Assembly (NCBI GenBank): GCA_030041375.1
Contig: JASHOA010000051.1
Location: 1-64,000, forward strand
From: Acetobacteraceae bacterium
GTDB taxonomy: Bacteria > Pseudomonadota > Alphaproteobacteria > Acetobacterales > Acetobacteraceae
Reading direction: 5' to 3'
DNA length: 64,000 nt
In this document: in pieces, positions 10,844 through 21,061 of the stretch
Numbering within the stretch: the stretch's first letter is position 1
Layout: each line of letters opens with the position of its first letter
Position numbers and translations under genes: made by a program
Notes under the pieces: model-generated
The model's input: the letters and a program-made list of their open reading frames with translations, nothing else
Told to the model about the DNA's origin: nothing
Databases searched by the model: none

Positions 10844-10901
10844 TCCCTATGTTCCCGAGCGGATTGGGGCACTGGAGGATCCCTTCGCGATCCCGGTCAA
10901 G

Positions 10902-10922
10902 TGCGATCCGCTTAAGATCGCA
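10902..10922. promoter_or_regulatory. operator-like dyad
   Basis: TGCGATC and GATCGCA form a perfect 7-bp inverted repeat separated by seven bases (CGCTTAA). It lies in the divergent fusA/aroQ region. The spacing resembles a dimeric repressor site, but no regulator can be named. Confidence 0.25.
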
Positions 10923-11346
10923 ACGGGCGCGACAAGGCCAACCCCCGCGCGCCCGTTTGCGTCCGATCGAGGGTACGAACCCACCTGCGGCCGGACCCTG
11001 ATGGGCGACAAATGCCCCTTGGGGCGCGATTTTGCAAGCGGCTTGACGGGCGTAGCCCGCCCGCGTCGCATCCCGGGCCGGATCGGGGAAACCGGAGCCA
11101 GCGGGCAGCCGCGGCAAGTGCGGCTTTCCGCGGTGGCGTGCGTCTCAACTCAAAGCTATGTGAGCACCCCCTCCCCGGCCTCGCCCGCCGCCCGCACCGG
11201 GTGGGACAAGGGTGATCGTTCGCCGTGCCGCTGAAGGTCAAGGCATTATTGAGCGGTCCGTCGTCCCTGCCCTCGGCGCCCGAAGGTGGCGGCAGAACCG
11301 GGGCAATGGTTCACTGGCCCCTGCCATGATCGGGAGACAGGCGCGC

Positions 11347-11802
11347 ATGAGCCGCATCGTCTATGTGCTGAACGGACCGAACCTCAACCTGCTCGGCAAG
11401 CGCGAGCCCCACATCTACGGCCACGAGACCCTTGCCGACATCGAGGCGGCGTGCCGGCTGGAAGCCGCGGCGCTCGCGCTCGCGCTTCGCTTCTATCAAA
11501 GCAACGCCGAGTCCCAGATCATCGACTGGATCCACGAGGCGCGCGAAGAGGCGGGCGGAATCGTGATCAACCCGGCCGGCTTCACGACCACCTCGATCGC
11601 CATCCTCGATGCACTGCAAAGCTGCGAGTGCCCGATCATCGAGGTGCATATTTCGAATATCCACCGCCGCGAAGCATTCCGCCATGATTCCTATGTCTCC
11701 AAGGCGGCCTCCGGAGTCATTGCCGGCTGCGGCACCCAGGGTTATGTGCTCGCCTTGCAGCGGATCGCCCGCCTGATCGGCGAGGCCGCCGGCAAGCAAT
11801 GA
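11347..11802 (+). CDS. aroQ: 3-dehydroquinate dehydratase, type II
   Basis: The enzyme dehydrates 3-dehydroquinate to 3-dehydroshikimate in the shikimate pathway. The 151-residue length is standard for the type II family. The N-terminus [18 protein letters not shown] carries the active-site Arg and Tyr. [16 protein letters not shown] and [20 protein letters not shown] hold the substrate-binding Asn, His and the second Arg. ATG at 11347 fits the family start and has GGGAG ten bases upstream, so a longer upstream frame is ignored. Its last four bases overlap the nucleoside hydrolase start (ATGA), making an operon of two. Confidence 0.93.
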   Translation: MSRIVYVLNGPNLNLLGKREPHIYGHETLADIEAACRLEAAALALALRFYQSNAESQIIDWIHEAREEAGGIVINPAGFTTTSIAILDALQSCECPIIEVHISNIHRREAFRHDSYVSKAASGVIAGCGTQGYVLALQRIARLIGEAAGKQ

Positions 11803-12719
11803 AGGAGGAAGACCGGCCAGCCCGGAAGGTGATTCTGGACTGCGATCCCGGCACCGACGACGCGATCGCGATCCTGCTGGCGCTTGCCTCACCGGAGCTT
11901 GATGTCGCGGCGATCACGGTCTCGGGCGGCAATGCGCCGCTGGCGCGCACCCTCGCCAATGCCTGCAGCCTGGCCGCGCTTTCCGGCTGCAGCGTCCCGG
12001 TGCATGCCGGGGCGGCCGGCGCGCTTCTCGCCCCCTATCCGCCCGGCTGGAAGGGCAACGGCGAGGATGGCATGGCGGGTGTCGCGCTGCCGCCGGGTGC
12101 CGCGCCTGCCTCCGCCCTCGCCCATGATGCGATCCGCACCATCCTGCGCCAGGCGAGCAGGCCGGTGACCCTGGTCGGGATCGGGCCCGCGACCAACCTT
12201 GCACTGGCGCTCGCGTGCGAGCCTCTCCTTGCCACGCAGGTCGAGGAGATCGTGTTGATGTCCGGGGCTCGCGGAGAGGGCAACGCAACCCCCGGGGCGG
12301 AGTTCAACGCCTGGTGCGATCCGGAGGCCCTGGCAATGATCCTCGCCGCCAAACGGAAGTTGACCCTTGCGACACTCGAGTGTGGCCGGATCGCGGCGGT
12401 CACCGCGGCGCGGCTTGCCGCATTTCGCGCCGCCGCCGGCGGTCGGGCCTCGGAAACCGCCGCCGCGATTCTTTCCGCGCTGCTCGCGGGACGCCCCGAA
12501 GGGATGCCGCTCTATGATCCGTGCGCGCTGGCCTGGCTGATCGCCCCGCATCTCTTCGATGCTCAACCGGCCGCCGTGGTGGCCGATCTCGGCCCGGGTC
12601 CGAGCCGAGGGCGCACAGCGATCGACCACCGCGGCCGAGCCAACGTACGCCTGCTCCGGCCGCTCGATCCTGACGCCCTGTTCGCCCTCCTCGCACAGCG
12701 CATCGCCCGGCTTCCGTGA
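11799..12719 (+). CDS. inosine/uridine-preferring nucleoside hydrolase family protein
   Basis: This is a ribonucleoside N-glycosidase of 306 residues that should cleave nucleosides to ribose and base for salvage. The N-terminal calcium and ribose site [16 protein letters not shown] (from residue 14) is the hallmark of the family. [24 protein letters not shown] and [10 protein letters not shown] follow in the expected order. The C-terminal part contains the conserved [12 protein letters not shown] segment. Substrate preference cannot be read from sequence. It overlaps aroQ by four bases. Confidence 0.88.
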   Translation: MKEEDRPARKVILDCDPGTDDAIAILLALASPELDVAAITVSGGNAPLARTLANACSLAALSGCSVPVHAGAAGALLAPYPPGWKGNGEDGMAGVALPPGAAPASALAHDAIRTILRQASRPVTLVGIGPATNLALALACEPLLATQVEEIVLMSGARGEGNATPGAEFNAWCDPEALAMILAAKRKLTLATLECGRIAAVTAARLAAFRAAAGGRASETAAAILSALLAGRPEGMPLYDPCALAWLIAPHLFDAQPAAVVADLGPGPSRGRTAIDHRGRANVRLLRPLDPDALFALLAQRIARLP

Positions 12720-12722
12720 TGG

Positions 12723-12897
12723 AGCCTGGTACCAACTTTCACTCATGAGTGACTCACTCACATGACCTCGAAACACGTTACCCTCTCCCTCTGGCGGGTC
12801 CCCATCGCGCAATGCGCGATGGGAGCCCCGCGAGAGGGCGGCGCGGAGCGCCGGGTGAGGGAGCCTGTGTCACCCATGTGTGATTCCGGGTACCAGG
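12723..12897. repeat. MITE-like nested palindromic element
   Basis: The two ends are inverted copies: AGCCTGGTACC at 12723-12733 pairs with GGTACCAGGCT at 12887-12897, and an imperfect match (TCACTCATGAGTGAC against TCACACATGGGTGAC) extends it to about 30 bp. Inside, CCCTCTC (12781-12787) pairs with GAGAGGG (12832-12838), and an 11-bp stem with a one-base loop lies at 12801-12823. The whole 175 bp can fold into one nested hairpin. It contains no gene and sits between two plus-strand genes. It resembles the REP/MITE elements of GC-rich proteobacteria. Confidence 0.6.
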
Positions 12898-13012
12898 CTG
12901 CCCCCGCCAGCCGTCCGCCGATCGCGCTTCGCCGGAGCGAGTGAATCGGGCATCTTCGCCGGATGCGCCGCCTGCCCCGTCCCCTCCCCGCCGCGCCGCC
13001 CCGCGTCGGGCC

Positions 13013-13681
13013 ATGAAGCCGGCCCTCACCGTCTGGCGCGCACTGGCCGCCCGGCCGGTGCTGCTCAGCAGCACCGCCGCCGGGGTCGCGATCTACTGCC
13101 TGCTGCCTTTCCCCTCGGCGCCGCTGACCCGCGCGATCCTGGGCTGGAATGGCGGGGTCCTGCTGTTCGTCATCGCCAGCGCGGTTCTCTTCAGCCTGGC
13201 CCGGCCCGACCGCATGGCGTCCTACGCCGCCGCTCAGGAAGAAGGCGAATGGACGATCTTCGGCCTGACCATCGCCGGCGTCGCCTTCAGTTTCGCCGCC
13301 ATCGTGGGCGAGTTCTCCTCTGTCGGCCAGCACGCGAAGGGACTGGCTCTGATCAGGCTGGTGCTCGTCGTCACCACCCTGCTCGCCTCATGGCTGATGA
13401 CGCATGTGACCTTTGCATATCGTTACGCTCACGAATTTTATGCGATCACCCCGGGCAACCGCTCTGTCGATGCCGGCCTCGCATTTCCGAACGAACCGCA
13501 TCCGGACTACTGGGACTTCCTCTATTTCTCGCTGGTGCTGGGCATGACCTTCCAGGTCTCCGACGTCAATATCACCTCGCGCAAGATGCGGCGGCTGGCG
13601 ATGCTGCACGGATTCCTTTCCTTCCTCTTCAACACGGTGATCCTGGCGCTGTCCGTGAATCTCGCCGCCGGACTTCTGTAG
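13013..13681 (+). CDS. DUF1345-family membrane protein
   Basis: The 222-residue product is an integral inner-membrane protein with about five hydrophobic segments (for example STAAGVAIYCLL, GGVLLFVIASAVLFSL, LIRLVLVVTTLLASWL and FLFNTVILALSVNLAAGL). The family signature is the C-terminal PDYWDFLYFSLVLGMTFQVS followed by DVNITSRKMRR. The function of the family is unknown. ATG at 13013 gives the usual length; a GTG at 12941 with GGAG three bases before it would add 24 proline-rich residues. A GC-rich hairpin follows the gene. Confidence 0.8.
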   Translation: MKPALTVWRALAARPVLLSSTAAGVAIYCLLPFPSAPLTRAILGWNGGVLLFVIASAVLFSLARPDRMASYAAAQEEGEWTIFGLTIAGVAFSFAAIVGEFSSVGQHAKGLALIRLVLVVTTLLASWLMTHVTFAYRYAHEFYAITPGNRSVDAGLAFPNEPHPDYWDFLYFSLVLGMTFQVSDVNITSRKMRRLAMLHGFLSFLFNTVILALSVNLAAGLL

Positions 13682-13787
13682 GAACGTCCTCCCCGCTCAC
13701 CGCCCGCGTTGCTTTCGGGAACCGCGACTGCACCACCGCTCGATCCCGCCGATCCACGCCGCCGCAACGCGCGGTCCCGGCAGGTTC

Positions 13788-13805
13788 GCCGGCCAGGGGG
13801 CCGGC
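13788..13805. terminator. GC-rich hairpin between convergent genes
   Basis: GCCGGCC (13788-13794) and GGCCGGC (13799-13805) form a perfect 7-bp stem with an AGGG loop. It lies between the DUF1345 gene and the oppositely oriented endonuclease/phosphatase-family gene, the place expected for a shared terminator. No T-run follows. Confidence 0.4.
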
Positions 13806-13811
13806 CGATCG

Positions 13812-14711
13812 TCAGGCGCTCTTTTCCTCATCGGGCGTCAGGCGGAGGCCTGCCGATGATCCGCGATGCCTCCGCCTTGGCTTCGCCCTGCCGGCCAGGC
13901 CCGGCTCGGCCCGGATCCGATCGGGCGCCAGCGCCACGGCGCGGATAAAGCCTCCCAGGCCACTGCTGAGCGCCTCCTGCCAGCGGTCGGCGGCGATTCG
14001 CCGGGCGCGGGGCCGCGCCGTGGGCACGGTGTCCGATACGACATCCAGGTCGAGGATGATCGGATGATGATCGGACGGGCCTCGTTCAAGCACCCGTGCG
14101 TTCCGGCAGCGAAGGCCGCGGACCATGCAGCGATCGAGACGAAGAGAGATGATGTTGCGTGCCATGTGCGTGGGCTGGCGGGGTCCGACGTCCCTGAGGC
14201 CGGGAAGCCGGATCGGCCCGACAGCATTGTAGTCTCCGACCACAGCCGCCGGACCGTCGAGCGAGCGGGCAATGTGCAGCAACTGGAACCGGTTCAGGAG
14301 TTGGCCGTGCGACAGATGGACATTCGCGAAGCTGATGTTGCCGACCCGCACGACCTGCGCGACCCGGGGCGGGACATGGCCGGGCATGCTGGACACCGGC
14401 AGCGCGAGCCGATGCGGTGTCTTCAGCGGATGCGGACTCCAGACCGCCAGGCCGTAGATGCGGCCATGCATGGGTTCGCGAAAGAAATACCCGCCGACGA
14501 CCGAAGGCAGGCTTGCCAGGTCCTCGGTCGCCTCCTGCATGAGCACCAGATCCGGCTGGTGCTGCCTGATCAGTGCGGCAACGTCCGTGACCCCGGCCCC
14601 GACCAGGCGCAGCAAATTCCAGCTTATGACGCGCAGGCTGCGCGGCAGCGAAGCATGCGCCGGGGCCTGCCCGGAGGCGCCCTCACCAACCCCGTGCAAA
14701 CTTTCCGGCAT
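13812..14711 (-). CDS. endonuclease/exonuclease/phosphatase-family protein
   Basis: The product has the EEP hydrolase fold: LRVISWNLLRL near the N-terminus with the metal-binding Asn, LVLMQEATEDL with the catalytic Glu (about residue 60), VVGDYNAVGPI with the Asp/Asn pair, and the C-terminal SDHHPIILDLDV motif with the catalytic His. Members cleave phosphodiester bonds in DNA, RNA or lipid headgroups, so the substrate is open. The N-terminal start is uncertain: ATG at 14711 is used, GTG at 14759 is possible. About 60 basic, low-complexity residues follow the catalytic domain. A divergent cardiolipin synthase gene lies next door. Confidence 0.78.
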   Translation of the reverse strand: MPESLHGVGEGASGQAPAHASLPRSLRVISWNLLRLVGAGVTDVAALIRQHQPDLVLMQEATEDLASLPSVVGGYFFREPMHGRIYGLAVWSPHPLKTPHRLALPVSSMPGHVPPRVAQVVRVGNISFANVHLSHGQLLNRFQLLHIARSLDGPAAVVGDYNAVGPIRLPGLRDVGPRQPTHMARNIISLRLDRCMVRGLRCRNARVLERGPSDHHPIILDLDVVSDTVPTARPRARRIAADRWQEALSSGLGGFIRAVALAPDRIRAEPGLAGRAKPRRRHRGSSAGLRLTPDEEKSA

Positions 14712-15010
14712 CAGCAGGACGACCCCCCACCAAAGGCGTACAAGTCTCAGATCCGTCACATGACGCCAAGCCGGGAAGGAAACTCCTGACCCCGCGACCG
14801 GCGCCACTTTGGAGGAGAGAAGTTACCAAATCTAGCTACGCCACCCCTGGCTTCAAGAGAGATCGCGCCGGCATCCCCGCTCCGCCCCGGGCCGGCGGCG
14901 CGGGCGGCAGGGAGACCGCCTCGGCCCAGCCCTCCCTGTGATAGAACAATGACAACGGCCGGGCGCCGATTGGGGCGGCGGAGGCCGGGCCTCGATTGTC
15001 GTCGGAAGCG

Positions 15011-16411
15011 ATGGAGACCCTGTTCTTTATCCTGCAAGTAGTGGTCGCCGCGTGCGTCACCGTCCATGTCCTGCTGAGGAAACGGGACGTCCGCTCCGCA
15101 TTGGGTTGGATCGGCGTCGCCTGGCTCTCTCCCCTGGTTGGCGGACTGCTCTACTACCTGTTCGGGATCAACCGCGTGACGCGGCGGGCACTGCATCTCG
15201 GCAAGCTCGAACGCGAGCGGATCGCCGCCACCCGCCATTCGTTGCCACCAGCCGAGGCGCCCAACATCGAGACGCTCGCCAGCATCAGTCTCCGTGTCTC
15301 CGGCAATCCGCTGATGTCGGGCAACAGCGTCTCTCTCCTGCACGGCGGCGACGAGGCCTATCCGGCCATGCTGGCGGCCATCCGCTCCGCCCGGCGGAGC
15401 GTTGCCCTTGCCTCCTACATTTTCCGCAACGACAGCATCGGCCGTTCCTTTGTCGACGCGCTCGTCAAGGCACAGAGCCAGGGCGTTGCCGTGCGCGTCC
15501 TGCTCGACGGGGTCGGCTCTGGCTATATCCTGCCCGCCGTGTTCCGCCATCTCACCGCACGGGGCGTCCCTGCCGCACGGTTCCTGCACACCTGGGCGCC
15601 GTGGCGGATGCCGTTTCTGAACATGCGGAACCACAAGAAGCTCCTGATCATCGATGGCGCGACAGGTTTCACCGGCGGGCTGAATATCGGGGTCGAGAAT
15701 TCGGCCCGCCGCACCTCGGAAAATCGTGTCGATGACGTCCATGCGCGAATCGAGGGCCCCGTCGTCAGGCATCTCATGGAGAGCTTTGCGGAGGACTGGT
15801 CCTTCACCACCGGAGAGGTCCTCGACCAGGAGATCTGGTGGCCGGCACTGGCGTCGAAAGGTCCGATCCTCGCCAGGGGAATCGCCTCCGGGCCCGACGC
15901 GGACCACGACAAGCTGGAGACCATTCTCGGCGCCGCCCTCACGCAGGCACGCGGGCGGGTCCGCATCGTCAGCCCCTATTTCCTGCCCGATCAGCGGTTG
16001 CAGTTCGCGATCGCCGAGACCCTCCTGCGGGGGGTGGCGATCGATATCCTGATCCCGGAAAAGAGCGATTATCCCTTCATGGGCTGGGCGATGCTGGCCA
16101 ATCTCCGATTCCTCACCGAATTGCCGGTCAGGATCTATCTGACCCCGCCGCCCTTCGACCACGCGAAGCTCATGACGCTGGATCGGGAATGGTGCCTGAT
16201 CGGCAGCTCGAACTGGGACACGCGGAGCCTCCGGCTCAACTTCGAATTCGACCTCGAATGTTACGACTGGACCCTGACCGCCGCGCTCGATGCGTTGATC
16301 GACAGCAAGATCGCGCGCAGCCGGCCGCTCGGCCACGAGGAGATCATGGCGGCGCCGAAATGGCAGCAACTGCGCAATGCCGCCAGCCGCCTGATGTTGC
16401 CTTATCTGTGA
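15011..16411 (+). CDS. cls: cardiolipin synthase (phospholipase D superfamily)
   Basis: The enzyme joins two phosphatidylglycerol molecules, or a related pair, to cardiolipin at the inner membrane. Two N-terminal hydrophobic segments ([18 protein letters not shown] and [20 protein letters not shown]) form the PLD nuclease-N anchor. Two HxKxxxxD catalytic motifs follow: HKKLLIID near residue 208 and HAKLMTLD near residue 384, each with the expected GG or GSSN companion. The length of 466 matches bacterial Cls. ATG at 15011 is used; a TTG 15 bases upstream is an alternative. Confidence 0.9.
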   Translation: METLFFILQVVVAACVTVHVLLRKRDVRSALGWIGVAWLSPLVGGLLYYLFGINRVTRRALHLGKLERERIAATRHSLPPAEAPNIETLASISLRVSGNPLMSGNSVSLLHGGDEAYPAMLAAIRSARRSVALASYIFRNDSIGRSFVDALVKAQSQGVAVRVLLDGVGSGYILPAVFRHLTARGVPAARFLHTWAPWRMPFLNMRNHKKLLIIDGATGFTGGLNIGVENSARRTSENRVDDVHARIEGPVVRHLMESFAEDWSFTTGEVLDQEIWWPALASKGPILARGIASGPDADHDKLETILGAALTQARGRVRIVSPYFLPDQRLQFAIAETLLRGVAIDILIPEKSDYPFMGWAMLANLRFLTELPVRIYLTPPPFDHAKLMTLDREWCLIGSSNWDTRSLRLNFEFDLECYDWTLTAALDALIDSKIARSRPLGHEEIMAAPKWQQLRNAASRLMLPYL

Positions 16412-16511
16412 TCGATGCTGCTCGAAGGCACCATCGGCGCGGCCGGGCACGGGCTGCGCGGCACCCAGAACGCGATGCCCGGTCGGCACGCCCTGTCAAG
16501 GAGCTTGCAGA

Positions 16512-18218
16512 ATGAACGAACGCGTTTCGCCCCCGGCCTCATTCCAGAGTGACTGGGAGATCGCCCGGGCGGCGTCTCTCGAGGACATCACGAAAATCGC
16601 CACCACGCGACTCGGCATCCCTCTCGAGGCGGTCGAACCCTATGGCCGCACCAAGGCCAAGATCGGCATGGACTTCATCCAGAGCGTGCTCGCCCGGCCC
16701 GCAACTGCCAAGCTCGTGCTGGTCACCGCGATTTCACCCACGCCGGCGGGCGAAGGCAAGACGACCACCTCGGTCGGGCTCGGAGACGGGCTCAACCGGA
16801 TCGGCAAAAAGACCGCGATCTGCCTGCGTGAGCCGAGCCTTGGCCCCTGCTTCGGCATCAAGGGGGGCGCGGCCGGCGGCGGACGTTCGCAGGTGGTCCC
16901 GATGGATGAGATCAATCTGCACTTCACGGGCGATCTGCATGCGATCACCACCGCCAACAACCTGCTCGCGGCGATGATCGACAACCACCTCTACTGGGGC
17001 AACTCGCTCGGCCTCGACCTGCGCCGCATCACCTGGCGCCGGGCCTTGGACATGAACGATCGCGCGCTGCGCCAGACCGTCTGCTCGCTCGGCGGCACTG
17101 CCAACGGCTACCCACGCGAAGACGGCTTCGATATCACGGTGGCGAGCGAGGTGATGGCGATCTTCTGCCTCGCTCTCTCTTTCGCCGATCTGCAGAACCG
17201 CCTTTCGGATATCATCGTCGGCTGGACGCGCGATCGCGCGCCGGTGCGCGCGTGCGACCTCAAGGCTTCCGGCGCCATGGCCGCCCTGCTCAGGGATGCG
17301 CTCAAGCCCAATCTCGTGCAGACCATGGAGAACAATCCGGCATTCGTGCATGGCGGGCCGTTCGCCAACATCGCCCACGGCTGCAACTCGGTGCTGGCCA
17401 CCTCGCTTGCGCTCAGGCTCGCCGATTACGTGGTCACCGAGGCCGGGTTCGGCGCCGACCTCGGCGCGGAAAAATTCTTCGACATCAAATGCCGCAAGAC
17501 GGGGCTCCGCCCCGACGCCGCCGTCATCGTTGCCACCGTCAGAGCCCTCAAGATGCATGGCGGCGTGGCGAAGTCCGCTCTCGGCATCCCTGATTCCGAA
17601 GCGGTGAAGAAGGGTTTCGCCAATCTCCGCCGCCATCTCGAAAACCTCGCGCGGTTCGGCATGCCGAGCCTGGTCGCCATCAACCGCTTCTGGACCGATT
17701 CCGAGGGGGAGATCGAAGCGATCAAGCGGGGCTGCGAGGAACTGGGTGTGCGCGCGATCCTTTGCGAGCACTGGGCCAAGGGCGGGGAAGGTGCGGAGGA
17801 GCTTGCCCATGCGGTCGTCTCGCTCGCCGAACGGGGAGCCGCGAACTTCCGTTTCCTCTATCCGGACGAGCTTCCCCTCGCACAGAAGATCGAAACCATC
17901 GCCACCCAGCTCTACGGCGCGCGCGGAATTGAGCTCACCAAGGCGGCAGCGAGCCGGATCAAGGAATTCGAAGAGATGGGATTCGGGCACCTGCCGGTCT
18001 GCATGGCCAAGACCCAGTACAGTTTCTCGACCGACCCCGAACTCCGCGGCGCGCCGAGCGGCTTCACATTGCCCGTGCGCGAGGTGCGACTGTGCGCCGG
18101 TGCCGGGTTCGTGGTCGTCATCTGCGGGGAGATCATGACCATGCCGGGCCTCCCCCGCGCCCCCTCTGCCGAAGGCGTGAGCCTGAGCCCCGACGGCCAG
18201 ATCTCGGGTCTCTCATGA
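16512..18218 (+). CDS. fhs: formate--tetrahydrofolate ligase
   Basis: This ATP-dependent enzyme makes 10-formyl-THF from formate and THF in one-carbon metabolism. The 568-residue length is standard. The P-loop [10 protein letters not shown] lies at residues 76-85, followed by [39 protein letters not shown] and [20 protein letters not shown], all family hallmarks. No other folate genes lie beside it; it sits between cardiolipin synthase and an aminosugar pair. It could serve C1 assimilation or formate detoxification. Confidence 0.96.
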   Translation: MNERVSPPASFQSDWEIARAASLEDITKIATTRLGIPLEAVEPYGRTKAKIGMDFIQSVLARPATAKLVLVTAISPTPAGEGKTTTSVGLGDGLNRIGKKTAICLREPSLGPCFGIKGGAAGGGRSQVVPMDEINLHFTGDLHAITTANNLLAAMIDNHLYWGNSLGLDLRRITWRRALDMNDRALRQTVCSLGGTANGYPREDGFDITVASEVMAIFCLALSFADLQNRLSDIIVGWTRDRAPVRACDLKASGAMAALLRDALKPNLVQTMENNPAFVHGGPFANIAHGCNSVLATSLALRLADYVVTEAGFGADLGAEKFFDIKCRKTGLRPDAAVIVATVRALKMHGGVAKSALGIPDSEAVKKGFANLRRHLENLARFGMPSLVAINRFWTDSEGEIEAIKRGCEELGVRAILCEHWAKGGEGAEELAHAVVSLAERGAANFRFLYPDELPLAQKIETIATQLYGARGIELTKAAASRIKEFEEMGFGHLPVCMAKTQYSFSTDPELRGAPSGFTLPVREVRLCAGAGFVVVICGEIMTMPGLPRAPSAEGVSLSPDGQISGLS

Positions 18219-18293
18219 GTTTTGCCCGGCGGACCGAGCCTTCGCTGCATGTGGCTGAGGACTGCGCGTCACGAATTCCGGGAGGTGCATCCG

Positions 18294-19340
18294 ATGCCCA
18301 TCGGTGAGAAGCCGGGCCGTCACATGGCTGCGGAAGTCAACGAACAGCCGGCGGTCTGGCAGCGGATCCTTGCCGATCAGCGCCGGATCCGGGAGATCGC
18401 GGCCAGGCTCGCCGCCAGGCGGCCGCGCTTCGTCCTGCTCGCAGCGCGCGGCACCTCCGATCACGCGGCGCTCTATGCAAAATACCTGGTCGAGATCACG
18501 CATGAACTTCCGGCCGGGCTCGTCTCGCCGTCCACGCTCACCTCCTACGGCGCACGGCCGCGCCTGGACGAAGTGCTGCTGATCGCCGTCAGCCAGTCCG
18601 GCCACTCGCCGGATCTGGTGCGCACGATCGAGATCGGGCGAGCGCAAGGGGCGCTGACGCTGGCGGTCACCAACAACGCTGCCTCGCCGCTCGCGCAAGC
18701 CAGTGAACTCAATCTCGACATCCGGGCCGGTGTGGAGCGGGCGGTGGCGGCGACCAAATCCTACACCGCGCAATTGCTGACACTTTACCTGCTGCTTCTG
18801 CACATGCGGGGCGGCGAGGGGCGGGCAGCGGAACGGATGCCGGAATGGGGCCGGCAAATGCTGGATCAGGGCGGCGCGCTCGCAAGGATCGCCGAGCGCT
18901 ATCGCTTCGCCGAGCGGCTGGTGGTGACGGCGCGCGGCTATTCTTATGCGACCGCACGCGAGGCGGCGCTGAAGCTGATGGAGACGTCATACATCGCGGC
19001 GCAGGCCTTTTCCGGTGCCGATCTGCTGCACGGTCCGCTGGCGATGATCGACCCGCTGGTGCCGGTGCTGGCGGTGATCCCCGAAGGGGTGGGAGGGCGC
19101 GCCATGCTGCCGGTGCTGGCGCGCCTCAAGGAGGCGCGGGCGGACGTGTTCACGATCGGGAATGCAAGCGCCGTGGCTTCATCCTCGGCGGGGCTGGTGC
19201 TGCCTGAAGGCGTGGCCGAGGAAGTGAGCCCGATCCTGGAGATCCTGCCCTTCCAGATGCTCGCCCTGCACCTGGCGCTGGCGCGCGGCGCCGATCCGGA
19301 TGCACCGCGTCGCCTCAGCAAGGTGACGGAGACGCTTTGA
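18294..19340 (+). CDS. SIS-domain aminosugar deaminase/isomerase (NagB-II / GlmS-C-like)
   Basis: The 348-residue protein has two SIS domains and no glutaminase domain, like NagB-II-type glucosamine-6-phosphate deaminases. The first SIS domain has LLAARGTSDHAALYAKY and AVSQSGHSPDLV. AATKSYTAQLLTLYLL is the typical linker, and the second domain carries ARGYSYATAREAALKLMET and SGADLLHGPLAMID. ATG at 18294 has GGGAGGTG seven bases before it. The stop overlaps the nagA start (TGATG), so the pair should turn GlcNAc-6-P into fructose-6-P plus ammonia and acetate. Confidence 0.85.
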   Translation: MPIGEKPGRHMAAEVNEQPAVWQRILADQRRIREIAARLAARRPRFVLLAARGTSDHAALYAKYLVEITHELPAGLVSPSTLTSYGARPRLDEVLLIAVSQSGHSPDLVRTIEIGRAQGALTLAVTNNAASPLAQASELNLDIRAGVERAVAATKSYTAQLLTLYLLLLHMRGGEGRAAERMPEWGRQMLDQGGALARIAERYRFAERLVVTARGYSYATAREAALKLMETSYIAAQAFSGADLLHGPLAMIDPLVPVLAVIPEGVGGRAMLPVLARLKEARADVFTIGNASAVASSSAGLVLPEGVAEEVSPILEILPFQMLALHLALARGADPDAPRRLSKVTETL

Positions 19341-20506
19341 TGGCGGAGCGAGAGTTCACCATCGCCGCACCACGACTGCTCCGCGACGGCCGCCTGGCCG
19401 GCCCGGGCGCGGTTTCGATCGCGGACGGACGGATTGCGCGCGTGTTCGCGAACGCACCCTCCTCGCCCGAAATCCTCTTGCCAGGCGGCGTACTGACGCC
19501 CGGGTTGATCGACACCCAGAACAACGGGGCGTTCGGCGTCGATTTCGCAGAAGCACAAGGGCAGGATTGGCCGACGGTGCTGGGAAACCTTGCCCGGCAC
19601 GGAGTGACCGCCGTGCTGCCGACCGTCATCACGGCGCCCATGCCATCGATCTTCGAATCGATGGCGCGGATCGAAAGCGCGGCCGCCGAGGCAGGCCGGC
19701 GTTGCGCCGGTGAAGCGCGAATCCTTGGCGTGCATCTGGAAGGGCCGTTCATCGCCGAGGCACGCAAGGGCGCGCATCGTGCCGAATGGCTGCAGGATCC
19801 GGATCCGGACACGATCGATGCCCTCATGATGCATGCGCCGGCGCGACGAATGCTGCGCATCCTCACCCTCGCGCCCGAGCGGGCACACGCGCTGGCGGCG
19901 ATTGCCCGGCTCGCCGGGGCGGGAGTGACCGTCTCGATCGGGCATAGCGATGCGACGGCGGCAGAGGTGCTCGCGGCAGCCGACGCCGGCGCGACCATGG
20001 TGACGCACCTCTTCAACGCCATGCGCCCCTTCGGGCATCGCGATCCCGCGGTGCCGGGCGCGGCACTGACCGATTCGCGGTTTTCCGTTGGGCTGATCGT
20101 CGATGGCCATCATGTCGATCCGATCGGCTGCCGGCTGGCCTTCCAGGCGGCGGGCCCGCGCATCGTTGCGGTCAGCGATTCGATCCTGATTGCCGGGCTG
20201 GAAGCGGGCGCGGAACGGCGATTCGGAGGGGCAGCGGTTGCCAAAGGCCCCGATGGCGTCGGCCGCCGCCCCGATGGCACCATCGCCGGGGCCGGAATCG
20301 TGCTCGACGAAGGGGTGCGCCGCATGATCGCCGCCGGCATCGATCCCGCCCTGATGCTGACCGCGGCCACGGAAACCCCCGCGCGGGCGATCCGCAGCGC
20401 CGAGTTCGGGCGGCTCTCTCCCGGCGCGCATGCCGACCTCGTCTGGTGGGACGAGGCCTGGCAGCCGCGACGAATCTGGATCAACGGAAAGGAAGTGACG
20501 CCTTGA
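19340..20506 (+). CDS. nagA: N-acetylglucosamine-6-phosphate deacetylase
   Basis: This amidohydrolase removes acetate from GlcNAc-6-phosphate. The family segments appear in order: LTPGLIDTQNNGAFGVDF, GVHLEGPFIAEARKGAH (metal-binding Glu), SIGHSDATAAEV, THLFNAMRPFGHRDP (metal-binding His) and the catalytic Asp in IVAVSDSILIAG. The C-terminal GRLSPGAHADLVWWD restores the small beta domain. The 388-residue length is normal. ATG at 19340 overlaps the previous stop by one base; a TTG three bases earlier is possible. It works with the upstream SIS protein in aminosugar or peptidoglycan recycling. Confidence 0.92.
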   Translation: MAEREFTIAAPRLLRDGRLAGPGAVSIADGRIARVFANAPSSPEILLPGGVLTPGLIDTQNNGAFGVDFAEAQGQDWPTVLGNLARHGVTAVLPTVITAPMPSIFESMARIESAAAEAGRRCAGEARILGVHLEGPFIAEARKGAHRAEWLQDPDPDTIDALMMHAPARRMLRILTLAPERAHALAAIARLAGAGVTVSIGHSDATAAEVLAAADAGATMVTHLFNAMRPFGHRDPAVPGAALTDSRFSVGLIVDGHHVDPIGCRLAFQAAGPRIVAVSDSILIAGLEAGAERRFGGAAVAKGPDGVGRRPDGTIAGAGIVLDEGVRRMIAAGIDPALMLTAATETPARAIRSAEFGRLSPGAHADLVWWDEAWQPRRIWINGKEVTP

Positions 20507-20614
20507 TTTCGGTCGGGCAGAGGAACATTCCGAGAACAGATTCGTCACAGCTTCGGTGCCCGTATCGATCGCATCGCTGCGAGGGCGAGCGGGCCGCAGG
20601 CGGGCCTGGTCAGT

Positions 20615-20938
20615 TCAGAAGAGCTTCTTTCCAGGACCGTAAAAGACGACGATGTCCGCCGGATTGACGAGGTTGAGCATGGCCCGCGCCCGCTCGTCCA
20701 GCGTGTCGGCGTCCAGATGGCTGATGCGCAGCGCCGCTACCCTGATCTCCCAATCCCGGCTTTCGGCCGCGGCGCGCGCATATTCCTGCTCGGCGGCCGC
20801 GAGAGTGGTGCGCCCCTTGGCATATTCGAGAAGACCATGCGGCCCTTCGAGGGCGTTGAGGACGAAATAGGCGGTGAGCGCCAGGAAGATCAGCGGGGCC
20901 ACCGCCCCCCGAGCCTCTCTTTGCCACTCGATTGCCAT
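20615..20938 (-). CDS. ftsB: septum formation initiator protein (FtsB/DivIC-like)
   Basis: A short bitopic protein of 107 residues: a cytoplasmic N-terminus, one membrane span (VAPLIFLALTAYFVLNAL) and a periplasmic coiled coil rich in Ala, Glu and Arg, ending in NLVNPADIVVFYGPGKK. This matches FtsB-like divisome proteins that link FtsL and FtsQ. Placement downstream of enolase on the same strand is the usual alphaproteobacterial context. An upstream GTG would extend it by six residues. Confidence 0.82.
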   Translation of the reverse strand: MAIEWQREARGAVAPLIFLALTAYFVLNALEGPHGLLEYAKGRTTLAAAEQEYARAAAESRDWEIRVAALRISHLDADTLDERARAMLNLVNPADIVVFYGPGKKLF

Positions 20939-21061
20939 CGGCCCTCCGTGTTAACAAGGCTTAATTCAGGCGCCCCGATCCTGCCCGTATCCTGCCATGA
21001 AGCGGGGCTGTTGTGATCCTATATGCGACCGTGCCGCAAGGGCGGCGTGATGGAGGTTCGG

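Larger units (their letters stand above)
10790..11346. promoter_or_regulatory. divergent intergenic region fusA / aroQ
   Basis: This 557-bp stretch separates two divergent genes and carries no convincing gene. It should contain both promoters. The only clear structures are a hairpin in the fusA leader and a perfect dyad at 10902-10922; clear -35/-10 boxes could not be assigned. Confidence 0.45.

Noticed and set aside
18944-20548. 534-codon minus-strand frame over nagA and the SIS gene
   Set aside because: It is antisense to two coupled, well-recognised genes and has no motif.
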